From Isoperla grammatica (taxonomy: Eukaryota; Arthropoda; Insecta; Plecoptera; Perlodidae), in contig OX246745.1 in NCBI GenBank assembly GCA_945910005.1, forward strand, positions 12,637,706-12,701,705: a DNA stretch of 64,000 nt. Reading direction: 5' to 3'. Below, one piece after another: positions 35,101 through 50,100 of this stretch. Position 1 is the first letter of the stretch. Each line of letters starts with the position of its first letter. The position numbers and the translations under genes are program-made. The notes below the pieces were generated by a model that saw only the letters and a program-made list of their open reading frames with translations, ran no database searches and was not told the DNA's origin.

Positions 35101-38100
35101 GTAGGCCCTGCATAAGAAATGTGTTAACAAATTGTTTTTAGTTTAACAGTCTATCTAGGGATGTATATTGGAAGTATTTCCAGGAATATAATTTAAACTT
35201 GCAGAGTGCATGAAGTGCACTGTGCAACTTAATGAGTAAGTAATGGCAACATGAAACAACACAACATTTCATGTTGCAACAGCAACATGAAAAGAAAGTT
35301 GGAGATCTAAATCTCAAGCAGATAAAAGTGGAACTAAAAAAGAGGAAATTAGAAATTACCAACAATAGGAAAAAAAGAACAACTGGCAATAGGGCTAGCA
35401 AATACAGTGAAGGAGGAAGGGATAAAAGAAGGAAATATCAAATTAGTACAATATGCACACAAAAGTGTATCTGAAACTCTAAAGAAACTAAAATGGGACT
35501 CCCTACAAAAAAGAAGGAAAATAGCTAGACTAGCATACCTGTACAGAGCATTTAGAGGGGAGATGCCATGGAAAGAGATAAAAGGCAGAATGTTTAAAGC
35601 AAGGTATGTTGGGAGAAGGGACCACAAATACAAGATGGAAAGAGATGTGAAATACAGAAGGAAAGGACTAAATTCACTGGTTGAAATGGGTATAGTGGAA
35701 TGGAATGACTTGCCTGAGGAAGTATTCAAGGATTTGCCAGCAGTTAGTATATTTAGAAGTAGACTTAAGAATGTATTAATATTAGGGATGGCAAACGATT
35801 AAATTATTATAATCGATAATCGAATTCACTTTCACCTCCATAATCGATTATTAATCGATTTTAATCGTTTTGTTAAATGTCGGTATAGTAGCAAGTTTCT
35901 TCCAAACTTCGGTCTGGTTTCGGTTAGTTTGAATTGCCCGCGCAAGCCACGAGTTCGCAATTCGACTTCTTTTCGACTATCGATATATTTTACGTCACGG
36001 AGTATTTTTGTTATGTTCTGTCCAAGATTTCGACGATAATTTCTGTCCTAGTTAGGCCTGAAGGGCTATAGTTATTCACTTCCCGTTTTTTTTGAACCAA
36101 TAAGTAATTAAGTATGCTGAATATGCGTCGTAGTATTATTATTTTCATGTGCAGCGTAATTAAAATTTACGTGATGTGAACTAAAAATCGTAGCGACTTT
36201 TCTAACCTTACTTCTCTTGTTATTTGTGAACAAACATAACAACTCGTATTTTTATAGATCGTAGGCGTCGAATGCTGGGTCTAGGGTAGGCGACTAGACA
36301 CAGCTATTCAAAATATGACTGGAAATTCGGCTCAAATTATGACGCAAAGTTATGCTGTTGCTGTTCTTAGGCCTAGGCCTAGGCCTACTGTAAACGAAAC
36401 TGAGCAATAGCGATGCTAGCGCTAGCGCTCGCGCTCGAATAGGCGGCAGATCTTGAGAACTAAATTTAAAAAAGCGCGAAAATTTAAAATCGATTTTTTT
36501 TTTAAATAATCGATTAATCGTTTTCGATTAATAATCGATTAATTGAATCGATTTAATCGTAATCGTTGACATCCCTAATTAATATAAGTATTTTATGTAT
36601 ATAACTTATAAACTTTGTGTTCTATACTCTGCCACCGAATTACAATTTGTATTGTTCAAAGCAGTTTCAATAAAATTATCTATCTATCTATGTAACATGG
36701 AGAACTTACACTCTTGATCCTGTTTGATCATTCGCATTTCTTCCTCTTGAAGATACATCTCGATGTTGTTCAGCACCTGAATCCTCATCTGAAGTGGCGC
36801 ATCTTCGTTGGTCAACAGGCGGTGATATAGTGTTTTTAATTCCATGCCCAGCATGAACTCATAGTGACGGATGCAAAGAGATCCCAGTGCCTTCAACGTG
36901 AACGTCTGGATGTCTAAATTCGGTTGGTGGATGAAGTACGTTAATGTTTCAAATACTTGATCTTTGATGTCGACCTGGAACAGATGTGGTTTTAGTGAGA
37001 CGGATAACTTTTGTAACGTTGCTTGTAGGATACTACCTAAGCCAGACTAGTTTGCCATCACTAACTAATACTGCACATATCTTCAACAGTAAATGTGTGT
37101 GTTGGCCAGAGCAAACCTATTATAAAAAGAATGTACATTCCAATGTAACTGGAGAAAGAGGGGTACATTGAAGTGAAAGGCATAATGAAGACCGAGTAGG
37201 CTAAAGTTAGATAACGGCTATTACTCACCGGCAACCCTTGGATGACATCTTTATCTGTGAAGTCGAAATACCTCAACAGGAGACCGACCGTAAACAAAGC
37301 TCTTCGGAAAAATGGACGGAATTTCGCTAAGTTCGGGTTCTTCGGGTCTTGTTCATAGAACATCTTGTAGGAAGTCAGGTGACCGTAATACTTTGTGAAG
37401 CAATCACGAATAAGCTTAAAGTTCCTCGTTACGTTGTTGACTACGGAACCCAGACACGAGAGACAGCTGGCGACGACGGTCTGATCGTGTTGTAAGATCA
37501 ATTTCACAGAATCTTCCTCCAGTTGAGCAAGAAACGTTTCGCTTGGAAAATCAATCAACGGCACCACCAACTCCAGTGTACGAGCTACACTGCTGATGAT
37601 TTGATAATCTCCTTGGGTCTGTGAAAAGAAAACAAAATAAGTAAGGCTAGTATAGTGACAATAGGATACGAGTTTTAATTTTAAAGCTAACAAATTAGTT
37701 GTGTCATTTTTGTTCAACTTGTAATCAACACATTCTGAAATTAATATGTACAAGAATTAAACAAGTCACTACTGTAATGATATTTTAAAAGGGTTAGTTT
37801 ATTTTCTTAGGTGTTGACAGCGCAATCGAGCGCTGCTGTCGGGAGTGAGATAGGACATAAAAAGGATGCTTCTGTAGGAAGATAAGTTTCGTAGCGACTG
37901 GCAGCGAGACGACATGTTAAAAGAGGGCACCTAGATGTTTAGTGTTTACATTCAACATGTGTGCAGCAATTGTTAGTTACCTGGCATTTGAGGCTGAGGT
38001 ACGGCTGCAACGTACTTGCATGCTTTACAAGTAATTGTGGCCTGATTTTGGCGAATAGAAAAAGTGTTTGAAGACAGGCGACTAAGCGTTGAGATGAACC

Positions 38101-41100
38101 TCGACTTTCGTTTTCTTCTCTTGAATAACTCTTCTCCTCCAGTTCGATGAGATTCTCGATCAAACAATCCACGATTTGCTTGCAAGCCAGCAGCAAAACT
38201 TTGGGAGGTTCGACCAGGACTTTTGTGGAATCATCTTTGTCTTCTTTGGGCTTGAACAGCTGAAAATGGACAAAATACATTATTTCACAGCTGGTTAACT
38301 TTCACAATGCGTGCTACTGCTCAACAATTGAAAATCGACAATCTGCCAGTTTCAACCCTAAAAAGCAATAAAAACGACAACCCTGCCATATTTCAAGTTA
38401 TCAACATATTATTTATTAGCATTGCCTGCTAAAAAAGAAACCTGGAATATGGGAGATGGAGAAGAAAGTCAAATACAGGCGGCGGAGATGAGATTCCTGA
38501 GAGCTTGGTGGGAAAGACAAGAAGAGACAGGATTAGAAATACAAACATTAGAGAAATGCTTGGTGTGGAGAAGCTAGGGGACAGAATGGGAAGGACAAGG
38601 CTGAGATGGTTTGGACACATGAAACTGATGATGGAAGAGAGGATGCCCAGGAGAATATATGAAAAAAAGATCGAAGGAAGAAGAAGACGGGGAAGACCAA
38701 GGAAGAGATGGAAGGAAAAGATTGCTGAATACTTACAAAAGAGAGGAGAGAGCTGGGAGCAAGTAGAGGAAGTATGACTGTGGGAAGATAGGAAGAGGTG
38801 GAAAAATCGTTGGAAACCCAAGCTGACCCTGCCAGAAGCAGGAAACGGCGACGAATAATGATGATGATTGCCTGCAAAACAAAAAAACAAAAATACGGGG
38901 AACAAGTGGAAGAACAACATTAAATAACAATCTAAATAATGTACAGTAGTAAGTATTTCCAGCTACTCACACTAAGTAACAGCGTTTCAAACCAGTCCAG
39001 GCCCATATCCTTGGAAGCTGCAACTACATCAGTGATGTTCATCACTTTCCTTAGGAGAGCTTTAGAATCGGGTATCCGCTCGCGAACAGTGGTATATCCT
39101 CGATCACGAACAGGGGTAAACCACATGTTTTGAAAGACTTCCATAACAAGTTTGCGAATTCCTTCCTCGTCGTTCACCCTCCTGATCATTTTAACGCAGA
39201 TTTCTGGGATCTTTGGAAAATCCGGACACTCGATGCAAATGTCCTTGAGAATTTTTATGACACGTTTCCTGACGCTGACTCCAGTGTCCTGAAAGTAATT
39301 AAACAATAATTATAATTACCTAATACCAAAATCCAATAATAAAGTCTATTAAGTGCCTACACACTTTTTACAAGTGGGGCCTCATGTAACTACTGATTGT
39401 TTAATGGAAATAAAATGGTAAATTACATGAATGAAATTATTTACAAAGCTGCTAGCATAAATCATAAATCTAGGCAGAACACAAGCATAGGAATAGCTTT
39501 ATCCCTTCACATTGTGATTCTATCTCTGCTCTCCCATTCTGTCCCACATTCCTCTACAATTTGTTAACTTAACTTCTACTTTGTCATATTGTCTTATTAT
39601 TATTAATATTATTTATTAGCCTTCGTACAATTCACTTATGCGTCTACACACTGTTGTGGTGAACAAGTATCAGAAGTTGTCAATAATTTATCAGCAAATA
39701 TAAATCTAGTACTACAAAACAGTCAATAAAACAGTCAATAAAATACAAATTTACAAATATACAGAAATTTTTAATATACAAATTCAGAAAGTAGGATGAG
39801 GCCAGCGTTCAGCCCTTCCAGCTGTAGAACTCTGCCAACGAGTAAAATTCCTTATCCAGCAACCATGCCTTTACCTCTTTTTTAAAGGAGCTTCTCCCAA
39901 TAATGGATTTGATGCCCTCAGGCAGATGATTGATGATTATCTTTGTCTTATTCATAAATTTGACAATCAATCCAATCTGATCTGTGAGAGCTTTGCTCAG
40001 TGGTACAGGTGATACAGACTACAGAGCTCAAAACAAACTCACCAGGATTCTAGTAGAGAGCATGTCGTAATACTTGTGTAAGAGTTCGGGCCGACTGAGT
40101 ACAAACTTGCCAACCAAGTCGACGGCAGCTTCCCGTACAGATGTTGAATGGTCGAGAAACGAGTGGCGAACCCCGCTCTGCATGTCAACCCGCGCCAAGA
40201 CCGAGGGATCAGCTTCCACAACCATTGTTAGGCACTTGAGTGCTTTCGTGCGAATTTGGATGGATGTTTCTGTCAATACGCATAGAATCTAAAGGAGACA
40301 AAAACAGTTTTCATGTTATAAAAAAAATAGCTAAAGCCTATTAAAAAAAAAAAATATGGCATACTATTATGATTTATGATTAATTATTATTAGAGGTGTT
40401 TGAAAATGGTTTTATTTTTCAAAAAAAATCGTTTTATTCTAAACCAAAATGTGGTGTTATTTTGGTGTTATTTTTATAATGGAAATGGAGAAATCAGGAA
40501 GTTTCAAAGCAACGGAAATTTTCACTCGCTTCACACCGCTTTATTAGCAACGCTATCTACCAGCAACGCTGCAAACCACTTTTCCATCGGCCAAAATGTG
40601 GTTGGTAAACAGTTTGAGACTAAACTGTTTTACCGACTTAGGGTCAAAAGTAGTAATTATTACGTAAAATATACAATTTTTACTGTAAGTAGTTAAAAAT
40701 GCTGAAAATGGTGTTATTTCGCTATTTCAACACTCAATTCGCGTTATTAAAATAATATGGTGTTATTTCGGGATTTGATTCCTTATCCTTCATGGCCAAC
40801 ATGACGATATCTGTCAAAAAAAAAAGTTCTTACAGCACAAATAATGAATTTCGTTTTATCGCGGATTCCGAAAAACAAACGTCTCTAATTATTATGTAGA
40901 GATCAGTAGAAATAGTATAGTGCTGTGATCATAAAAATCATGAATGGCAGTCATACGAAAAGAAAAAATGCATGCGTGTGTTTGCGCCTTATGGAATTTA
41001 CGAATCTCAACAAATATGAAATAAAAAAACATTATAATGTTTGTCACAATACACAAATGCGACATAACTATTAATTAATTTCCCTTTTCAATGGTCACAT

Positions 41101-44100
41101 ATTTATTATGTACTTTTACGAATAAAATTATCTACGTTTGTAATATCATACCCTTCTAGTTTTCGATTTTACAATAAATACACCCGAGTCCCTCTAACCC
41201 GATCAATTGGAATGCAGCCTCCATTACTCTGGAGAAACATCCAACAGTGAACATAGCAACTTACCTGTTTTAAATATACATCGAAACTTTGAGAAAAGGA
41301 TCTCTTGGAAGCCAGATATCGAGATATTAACTCGGCACTCTCGTAGTCTATGTAGGTTTGTATGACTTGTGCTGTGCCCATATCTTGCCTGCAGTCAAAT
41401 GGCTTGATCTTTTTCACAAGAAAAGCTTTACGGTGTTCATTTAGTTTTATAAGCTCTGCATCTTGGTGGTCTTTATGTAGAATGTTGTCCTCGTCATCGT
41501 CAACTTCGGACACATTGGAGCTCTCTTCGTCACTTGTATCACCTGGAAATTGTAAAGTCAAATATATAAGCATAAAATAAAACTGTTAAACTTTTTTTTA
41601 CTTTGAGTTATGTGATAATGCTGTAAGTAAGGCGTGATTTAAATGATGAACACAAATGATTTATTGTTGCCTGAATTAACTGTGAAGTGAACGCTCATTA
41701 GCTGACAATTCAGTCAAAAAGTTATGACATTAGGTTTGTGGATACTAAATTCTATTCAAATCCATGTGATACATATATAAGATTTTAGGACTTCCAATCT
41801 TGGTAAAAATCGAGACGATTTTCTCATTGCTGTCCACATTCACTCTGAAATAGTACCTAGTGCCCTAATATAAAAGCAAGGCATATCCCCATGCATCAGA
41901 TCCACTATGTTGAAAGTTAGTAATGTTAACAAGATTTAACAATTCAAATAATAAATTACCTAACAGGTGGCCTGTTTAGGGTAAGTGCCTAAATCTAGGG
42001 ATGGTCGAATATTCGAATTTTTCGAATAGTTCGACGAATAGTTCAGGAAATAATTCGATTCGAAACTCGAATACTAACTATTCGAAAATTCGAAGTATTC
42101 GAACATTCGAATATCCCGCCTTTTCAATAAACCGGAAATGCGACCTCCCACCATTCCGCCGACTACTATGACTTGCATTTTTCAATATGGCCGCCTGTAT
42201 TTCTGTAGAAATACATTTGCAGAAGCATTTCCGGTTCCAGGGTTAAATTTCATTTATTGTGCACCATGAGTGAAGCTGAAGATGACAGAGGCCTAGGCCT
42301 AGGCCCAAGTGGGCCTCAGAGTAATACAAGAAAGAAAAGCGTGGTATGGGAGTTCTTCCTTGCTGGTTTAGGACTAGGCCTAGGCTAGGCCTAGGAAGGT
42401 AAACTGGATCTAAATTGGGGTGTATATTTTTTGCATCCAATAAACTGTGATGGAATAGGCTGGGCCTAGGCCTAGGAAAAGTAAACTGGAACTAAATTGG
42501 GGTGTTTATTTTTTTGTATCCAATTATCTGTGATGGGATAGGCTAGGCCTAGGAAAGGTAAACTATCTAAATTGGGGTGCATATTTTTTTGTATCCAATA
42601 AACTGTGATGGGATAGGCTAGGCCTAGGCCTAGGAAAGGTAAACTGGATCTAAATTGGGGTGTATATTTTTTTGTATCCAATAAACTGTGATGGGATAGA
42701 CTAGGCTAGGCCCTAGGCCTAGATATTATATCTTAACTCCTAACCCTATCCTCCAAGTTAACAAAAAACAGTAGCTACGTGTATACTGTATACGCTTGGG
42801 CCTAGGCCTAGTAGGTCCTAACATTGTCTTTGAAATTCAATTAACAAACCATGCCTATTTCTGTAGGCAAATTAATTAGGTTACGGCCTCAACCATCCAT
42901 ATTATAACTGACTTGGTATTATTTCTTTATGCATCATACATTTACGTTCATGTCATTTACACAACTTGATTCCTTATGTATTAAAATGCCGATAACGTGC
43001 GAAATATTCGAATTCGAATTCGATATTCGAAATATTTTGGTCTCATTATTCGATATTCGTATTCGACTTTGAAAATTGGTATTCGCTCACCCCTACCTAA
43101 ATCTTACTTTAATTTGTAAAGTGTTGAATGTTGATAGTCACTTCTTCACTTATTTGAATTATACATAAATTTGAACTCACAGAGTTGAATATGCAAAGTT
43201 TTACTGTAGTGATGGCATAGGACTAAAATTGTTAATCCCCGATGTAGCTATGCAACATTTTTTATCCATCTTGAATCTGTGTTTGCAAATGTGAATTATG
43301 TAAAAACACAAACAACTGACAGTGCCATGGGTTGAAAAGTCGGACGTATGGCCCGCTATGCTGAGGCATACAGTTATTTTGAAGTCAATCTATGGTTAGT
43401 TGGCCGATTCCGACACATAGTTTAAATCAAAACAAAATTTAGTAAATCACTATTCTAATCAGCAGGCATTGTCGAAGTTTGTAACTAACAGATCGTATGA
43501 TAAAACCAACTTGGCCATACCTTTCCGCTTTTTCTTGTTTTTCTTATTGTTTCTTCTTGAATGCTTGCTTGGTGTTCGTTTGGCTGGGCGTCTGTCGACC
43601 GTCGCGTCTCGATACCATTGCGCAAGGTAAAAGTGGCGAGCGTATGTATTAGCCATATTCCCGACGTTCACTGCTAGATAGTCTAGCAGAACTCTCTGAA
43701 GAAACTGAGTGCGTTCTTCTTCTGGATCCAACTCGATATCATCCTGAATCAAAAATATTTACTTTACATTACAACCTACGTTATACCCTACATTACATCT
43801 CACTACCTGATAAGTGATTACTAACTTAAGGATTATTAAGGATGGGACTTGATAATATAATTAGTAATTACCCTGGTCGATGTCAAATCATGACATAGAA
43901 AATGTTCCAACATTGACATCGAAACAAAAAACATAGATGTTAAATTAAACCAATTTTTGAAATATAGGTGTTCGAATTATAGGGGTTCAACCGTAAAGCA
44001 CTTGTGCACATAATTCATTATTTTTTCGAAGTGTGGTGCTGCAGACTAAGTAAATACTAGTATAAAAGTTATTCCAAGAGGGAATAGAATGTTCTAATTT

Positions 44101-47100
44101 AAGCAAGAATGTGATCTAGAATTAGACCTAGCCTAAGCAATGAGAGATCTTTCGGACATGTCCTTAGCCGTTATTAGTTTTAGTCAATGCAGGCAGACGA
44201 TGGTAACAGTAAAATTTCAGCCAAAAGGAAGAAATTGTTCCAACTTAAAAGAGTTTGCTTACAGCTTTGTGCTTTGAAGCTCTTTTCTTGAACTCGTCGT
44301 CCTTTTGCTCCTCAGCTTTGATGTCTCGAATGATCTGGTCGATTGTGTTCAGTTTCTTTTGAGACGAAACAGCATCTTTCCGTAATCTAGCTGCTACCAA
44401 GCCCAAGTTATCCAATGAAGTGACTCGGAGAGACATTTCTACGCCTTTGTTTACAAAATTGGTCACCTGAAATAATTAAATACAAAATTGGAGCAAACCA
44501 CATATAAGGACCATAAATCAATATAATGAAAGGACAATAAATATTTTAATTACTCATTTTGTAACTCACCAGCAATTTGCCCAGAAGGCTTAGCAATAGT
44601 TCTGTGGCGGGCCACTCGGGTTTATTGACAGTGGTCAGCAGGTCTTGGACAAAATTTTCAAACAGAGGACGATAGTCGACTTCGTCTCCTTTACTTCCGC
44701 ATTTGTTGAGAAATACTGTGAGGAAGTTTGCAGCAGTTCTTGTAGCCGTTTCATACTTGCTAACTATGAGTACATCTCGATCAACCTGAGACAAAAGAGA
44801 TAAGTTTTAATTTAGTGTGGAACTTCTATTTAACGATCGCCGATACAATGATTCAATCGCATTTTTCTATTTTTAATATATGCATTCTTGATACTCCGTA
44901 ACAAAAATTATGTGGTACTTGACGATATGGATGTCATAGGGTAGGAAAATTTGGATCTGGTTCCAGACCTTCCAGGAATCGAGTTACCCGAATCCTGAAA
45001 GCCTAAATAATGTTATCTTATCCTGATAACCCCCCACCTCCCGAAACCACGCGGTTAAAGGCCGTTCTCTGCCCGTGTCAGCTGCCGGCCGCTGTGTGGG
45101 TTGGGCTCTTGTGCGGCCGCTGCTCATGGGAAGAGGGGGTGACATCACAGAACTCGCCCGCAGTAATGACAGTGCGTATAATCAGCCTCGCCCACAAGCA
45201 GGAATTCACTGTAGCTTCAAGTAGTAATCGCAGATTTTTTTTACAAATATTAATACCCGATTAAGATTCGAATCCTAAAAATGGATTTGGATAATTTCTG
45301 GATTCGGTTAACTCGGGTACCCTATGACATCCCTACTTGACAATCAAAATACAGAATCATGGTGGTGCTTACTGATGTTCCTTTGTCATTTTGGCCTTCT
45401 TCCTTCTCCTCCTTTGATTTGCTCTTTGTTTTATTATCAGCTAGAGATTCTGGTAAGACAACAACGCACTGAATAAGCTGAAGAACGAGGGCGGTCAACA
45501 TTTGAATATGCTCTTCCGAATTGAGACGGTAGGAGCGCAAACTTCTCTTGCTGCTTGGAAGGCGGGCAATGGAAGCTAAGATGTCATCCAAAAGTAGCCT
45601 TCGATGTTTATCGTACTTGGTGAAAATCTGAAAATTAAATAAAAACAAATTTAGCTTTGGACAGTGGTAACACTTCACAAGATTATCAGCACATAAGCTT
45701 GCATCATATAGCTGGCTGAAAGACTGGATATAATTATGTAATGTAGCATTCAAATAAAATATAATCCTCAACAGGTTGTTAAAGTATCAACAACCACACA
45801 TAAACCATACCTTCCGTAAGTTCAACTCCTGATTAAATTTGTTAAATAATTCTTGTTATGTTAGCTATAAGCATAGCATCACCCATGTCATTGACTGATG
45901 ATAGTGCCTTACCCCTTTAGTTTGATATGTTACCCTTTCCCAAACTGTGAGGCTTTTAACTTAACAGGCAATTCACCGACAAATTTGACTGGGCTTCGTG
46001 CAGCCAGAACGTAATGGCGATTTCAACAAAAACTCTTGATTTACTGTGTGTGGTTAGCAAGTTTGTAGAATTTACTATGATAGTACTATTGAGTTCTTAC
46101 AACAGTACCTTCCTTACTTAGAATTCTGCAATACTTGAGTTGGATGCGTTAAGTTGTTTAGGAGGGAACTTTATGTCTAAACTAGTAGGACAGTCTTACC
46201 GTGGTGACTAATTTGAGGGCCGAAAGTTGAAGTTCATTGACGTTCTCAACGAAGAAGGGTGCCACGCCCATTGACGACGCATGAAGAACAGCCGTATCTG
46301 TCAGGACTTGGATACTAAGCAGTTCTGCAAGTAGACCCACCAGTTCGTGAAGTTTGTTGTACAATGTTAAAATGCTCTTCTCACGGACTTCTTTCGCATG
46401 GGCACGCTTTTTCCGCGCAGTTCCCCCTCCTGTGAACAAACAAAACACTGTAGAGAACGGTGTTTTTTCATGTAGGAAGTGTCTGCATTACAAAGCTTGC
46501 ATTACGGTAGATTACAATAGTATCTTCTTCCATTAAGGTTTAAGATTCCTCAATTACATTTAGCGGTAAATGTATTTCATTCAGCTTGTCAGACATCGAA
46601 ACTGTGTAAAATATCGCTGCATGGAAAACGATGCAAGTGACATCACTGTAGTAACTCAAAAAGCTAATGTTTTAAAACGTCATAGATAAACTATCACGCG
46701 GCTCCCAGTATCGATGCCTTATGGACAAAAATGTAGGTGAAGCATATAAAATTAAAAAATACCTTAAAATAAGACGAAACTTACCTTTTCCTTTGGAATC
46801 TACCCTGTAAACTGGATCGAATGAAGGATAAATGGTGTTCTGCAGCTGATACATTGTAAACTGTACAATTCGGTCGATCACATCTTCTAAGTAAGTTCGT
46901 TTGGGCATATTGGGTGAGGTCATGATGTAAACTGCAGTGAGTGATGCATCCACAGCTCGCATAACTCTTTCCATTGTAAGTTCAAGCCATAACTTACTCT
47001 CATCTTCATCGTCGTCCTAGAAAAATAAATTGAAATGTTGATTATTGTTGACAATTTACTTCATCAAAACTCTTTAAACATTAATAATTAAACAACTTAC

Positions 47101-50100
47101 TGGATCACCGAGTGGAGATATTCTTGTGCCATCCCTAATGTTCTTCTCTAATATATTAAGTAACCTTACAATACGGTCAGAAGGAATTGAATCCATTGCA
47201 CCTAATGTTTTCAGTTTAGCAGCTTCGCTACACAAGTCTTGCAGTTGATACTTTGGAATCATTGCCTCGGGTGGAATATCACCTTCGTCATCTAAATCGG
47301 CAGTCAAATCAACATCTTCGGTGTTTTCAAAGACTAAATCAATAGAACGACTGAACCTTTGGTATGTATTTGTCTCCATGAGCTCTTCCGGGCTGAGTTT
47401 CTCGAGGACAGGTACAAATTTCCGTTCTACTTTCCGAAGTTTCGGCTTTGGTATGAACGGTTCTGAAACACGGACGTATGGAACTAATTAAGACCATTGT
47501 TGAAAATAAAATAAACACATTATTAGGGAAATGAACTAAGCATACCTGGTTCTGCTGAGGCACTGCGATCAAAAATATCATCCGACTGGTGATTTGCGAG
47601 ACTTCTCTTTCGTTTTTTAATTCGTTCCGAAAGAGATGAACCATAGTCCGGTGCGTCGTCTGGGAAATAGTCTTCGTCATCATTGGTGACTTTCTTTCGC
47701 TGTTCTTTGACTGCACAACATACAATACGTATTGATTAAAAATTGGTAAAGAAGTAGCTTATACTTTCCAAAAACAAAAGTACCTTTCAGTTACGTAAAA
47801 ATTAGGGATGTGCGGGTAGTGATTTTTGAGTTCGGGTCGGGCTCGGGTCGGGTACTTCAAGTACCCGCGGGCTCGGGTTCGGGTCGGGTCGGGTAGTGTA
47901 AAAAACTAATAATTAATAAAAATGTATCAATCAATAGAAAATACGTTACATAAAATGTAGTTGTGTACGAATCTACGATATTTGAATCCGAATCTACTTC
48001 AACACATTCGAATTTTCTAGTTATTTGAAAATTTGAATTTCCCGACGTATTTCACGCTATTTCCGCCAAGAAGGCGGTGGCGAGTTCTGGCATATGGTCG
48101 CCATCTTTGTTTAGATCATGGTCAAATGTCAAATACATCGTGAAATCATGGTGAAATATTGTTATTCACCTAGGCTACACTATATTCATGAAATAATAAT
48201 AAAGTAAGATAGAAGGTAAGGCATCCTCATATAAATATCAGTTCCTCCCAAGCTTCCTCGTCTTGCAGCTTCATATTGAAATTCACAATTTCGACTAATC
48301 ATAACCTCGAAATTATGTTGTACTAGGCCTAGGCTACCCGACTCGGTTTTTTCGGGCATAATTTACGGCCCAACCCGACCTCGGGTAAATTTTGTTACCC
48401 GAAAAATACCCGTTTTTCGAGTACCCGCACATCCCTAGTAAAAATGATTGCATGACTACATAAGTACTCTTACCCCTCTGCCGTTGTACATCCCTCTCCT
48501 TTTCTCTTGCTTTAAAATACTTCGACGGGGATCGGGTTTTTGACTCATGGTCACTTTCTGATTCAGAATCCTGGAGTGTATTGTCATTCCTAGATATTCT
48601 GTGGTTAGGGGTGATGCCTAGTTGGCTTGCCAAAGTTGGTGATTTTTCAGCAAATGCCGTTAAACTGCGCTGCATCAATGCCTGGTCCTAAAAAGGATTC
48701 AAATAAACATATTAAATACTTGTTTTAACAGCAATGAACTTGTATAAGTACCATGAGTGTGAGGTGATACTTTTTTATTTAATAAAACTATAATAAAACT
48801 TAGTGAATGGTTTATGGTAACATGAAATAAAAACATTCTCAGTTATGATAAGCAAAATAACACTAAGGTTGGTAATCACAATATGAAAACTGACGTAATA
48901 CGTAAATAAAAATGAAAAATGGAAATTAAGAAAAATTCCAGTAAAATGTCCATTATTCATAGTTCATAGGCCTACCTATTTCTTCATCTTTACTATTTTT
49001 TGTTGCATTAAGTGAGGAATGCATACAAAATAAAAACATTATACATGTATGTAACAAAACTTTTTAATTTTAGTTGTTTTAAACAAAATTCGGGGGAAAG
49101 CTAAAACATTTTCAGAGATCTTACCAATAAGATAGTTTGCACATTGTATGCATAATTTCAATTCAAATAAAACGTCTGGAAAATTGATTTGAGAGTAGTG
49201 ATGTGAAAAAATTTACTTAAAAGAGTCGAGTGCCATGAAAAACTTGCTCGCATTGAGTCAAATACCAATTACTCTAGTAGAGTTTTTGTGTCCACACATC
49301 CCTAATGTCACTTGTGTAACACAATGAGTTAAAGAACATAGAAACCATATATTTACCTCCAAAGACAACCTGTTTAATCTAACCACAGGCTCTTTTAACC
49401 TGGTTTTAGCAATGGTAGCCAGCTTTTTATCCTTGGGTTCGGCTTCTTCTTCTTTTGTTGAAGGAGGAGGAGGAGCAACACTTGCCTGAGCTGGTGATGA
49501 CCCTGAAATCACACAGATAAACAATATGACAAACAATTTGTGATATCTACGGGTGAATAGCGTTATCAATGAGACAATGACATACCCATGAATTGTTAAT
49601 ATACAGTATACATACACATTTGCTCTAATTCAATTCCAACAAAACTGGCATACAGTCAAGAACTACTACATAATGTTACAACAAAATATAAATACGAAGC
49701 TAAATGTGAACGTTTGTTTTTGTGTTCAATAAGTCCCCATGCTCTGTTCTCACACACCCTACAAACTACCATGTAGTTCAATATATATGGCCATACAGCC
49801 ACTTTCTATAAACAAACCTACCAAGCAGTAATAGGAACAGACCAAATAATAGGATAAATTGTGATGGCCAAGACAATAGTAGTAAGAAAAACACCTACTG
49901 CATGGAAGACCAGTTAGGCCTACAGCAATCATAATTACTGATGGCATCATTTTAGCCCTATAGTATTTCATGTAAGATTTAACCCTCCTCATCTTCTAAC
50001 TTTGTTTTTCATTGCAAACGAGTCCCATATACTAACATTAAGGTACTAATAAGCTCACATTTGCCAGAAATTGCATTCCAGGTAAATACAATGCAGTAGG

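Larger units (their letters stand above)
35264..36690 (+). mobile_element. 3' fragment of a non-LTR retrotransposon, interrupted by a hAT-type MITE
   Basis: The fragment ends with CAATAAAATTATC and a short (TCTA)n tail at about 36678-36690. Its ORF (35407-35782) is the C-terminal tail of a reverse-transcriptase protein. Coding and tail parts are separated by the MITE at 35783-36577. It lies in NIPBL intron 20, antisense to the gene. Confidence 0.8.

Noticed and set aside
47339..47725. 128-codon minus ORF as the coding frame of this region
   Set aside because: It is the wrong frame; the NIPBL exons 7 and 8 frames are supported by homology and splice phases on both sides.
49197..49305. Short hAT-type element ending in CCACACATCCCTA
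   Set aside because: The ends look right (TAGTGATGTGA on the left), but flanking 8-mers do not match, so it could not be delimited.
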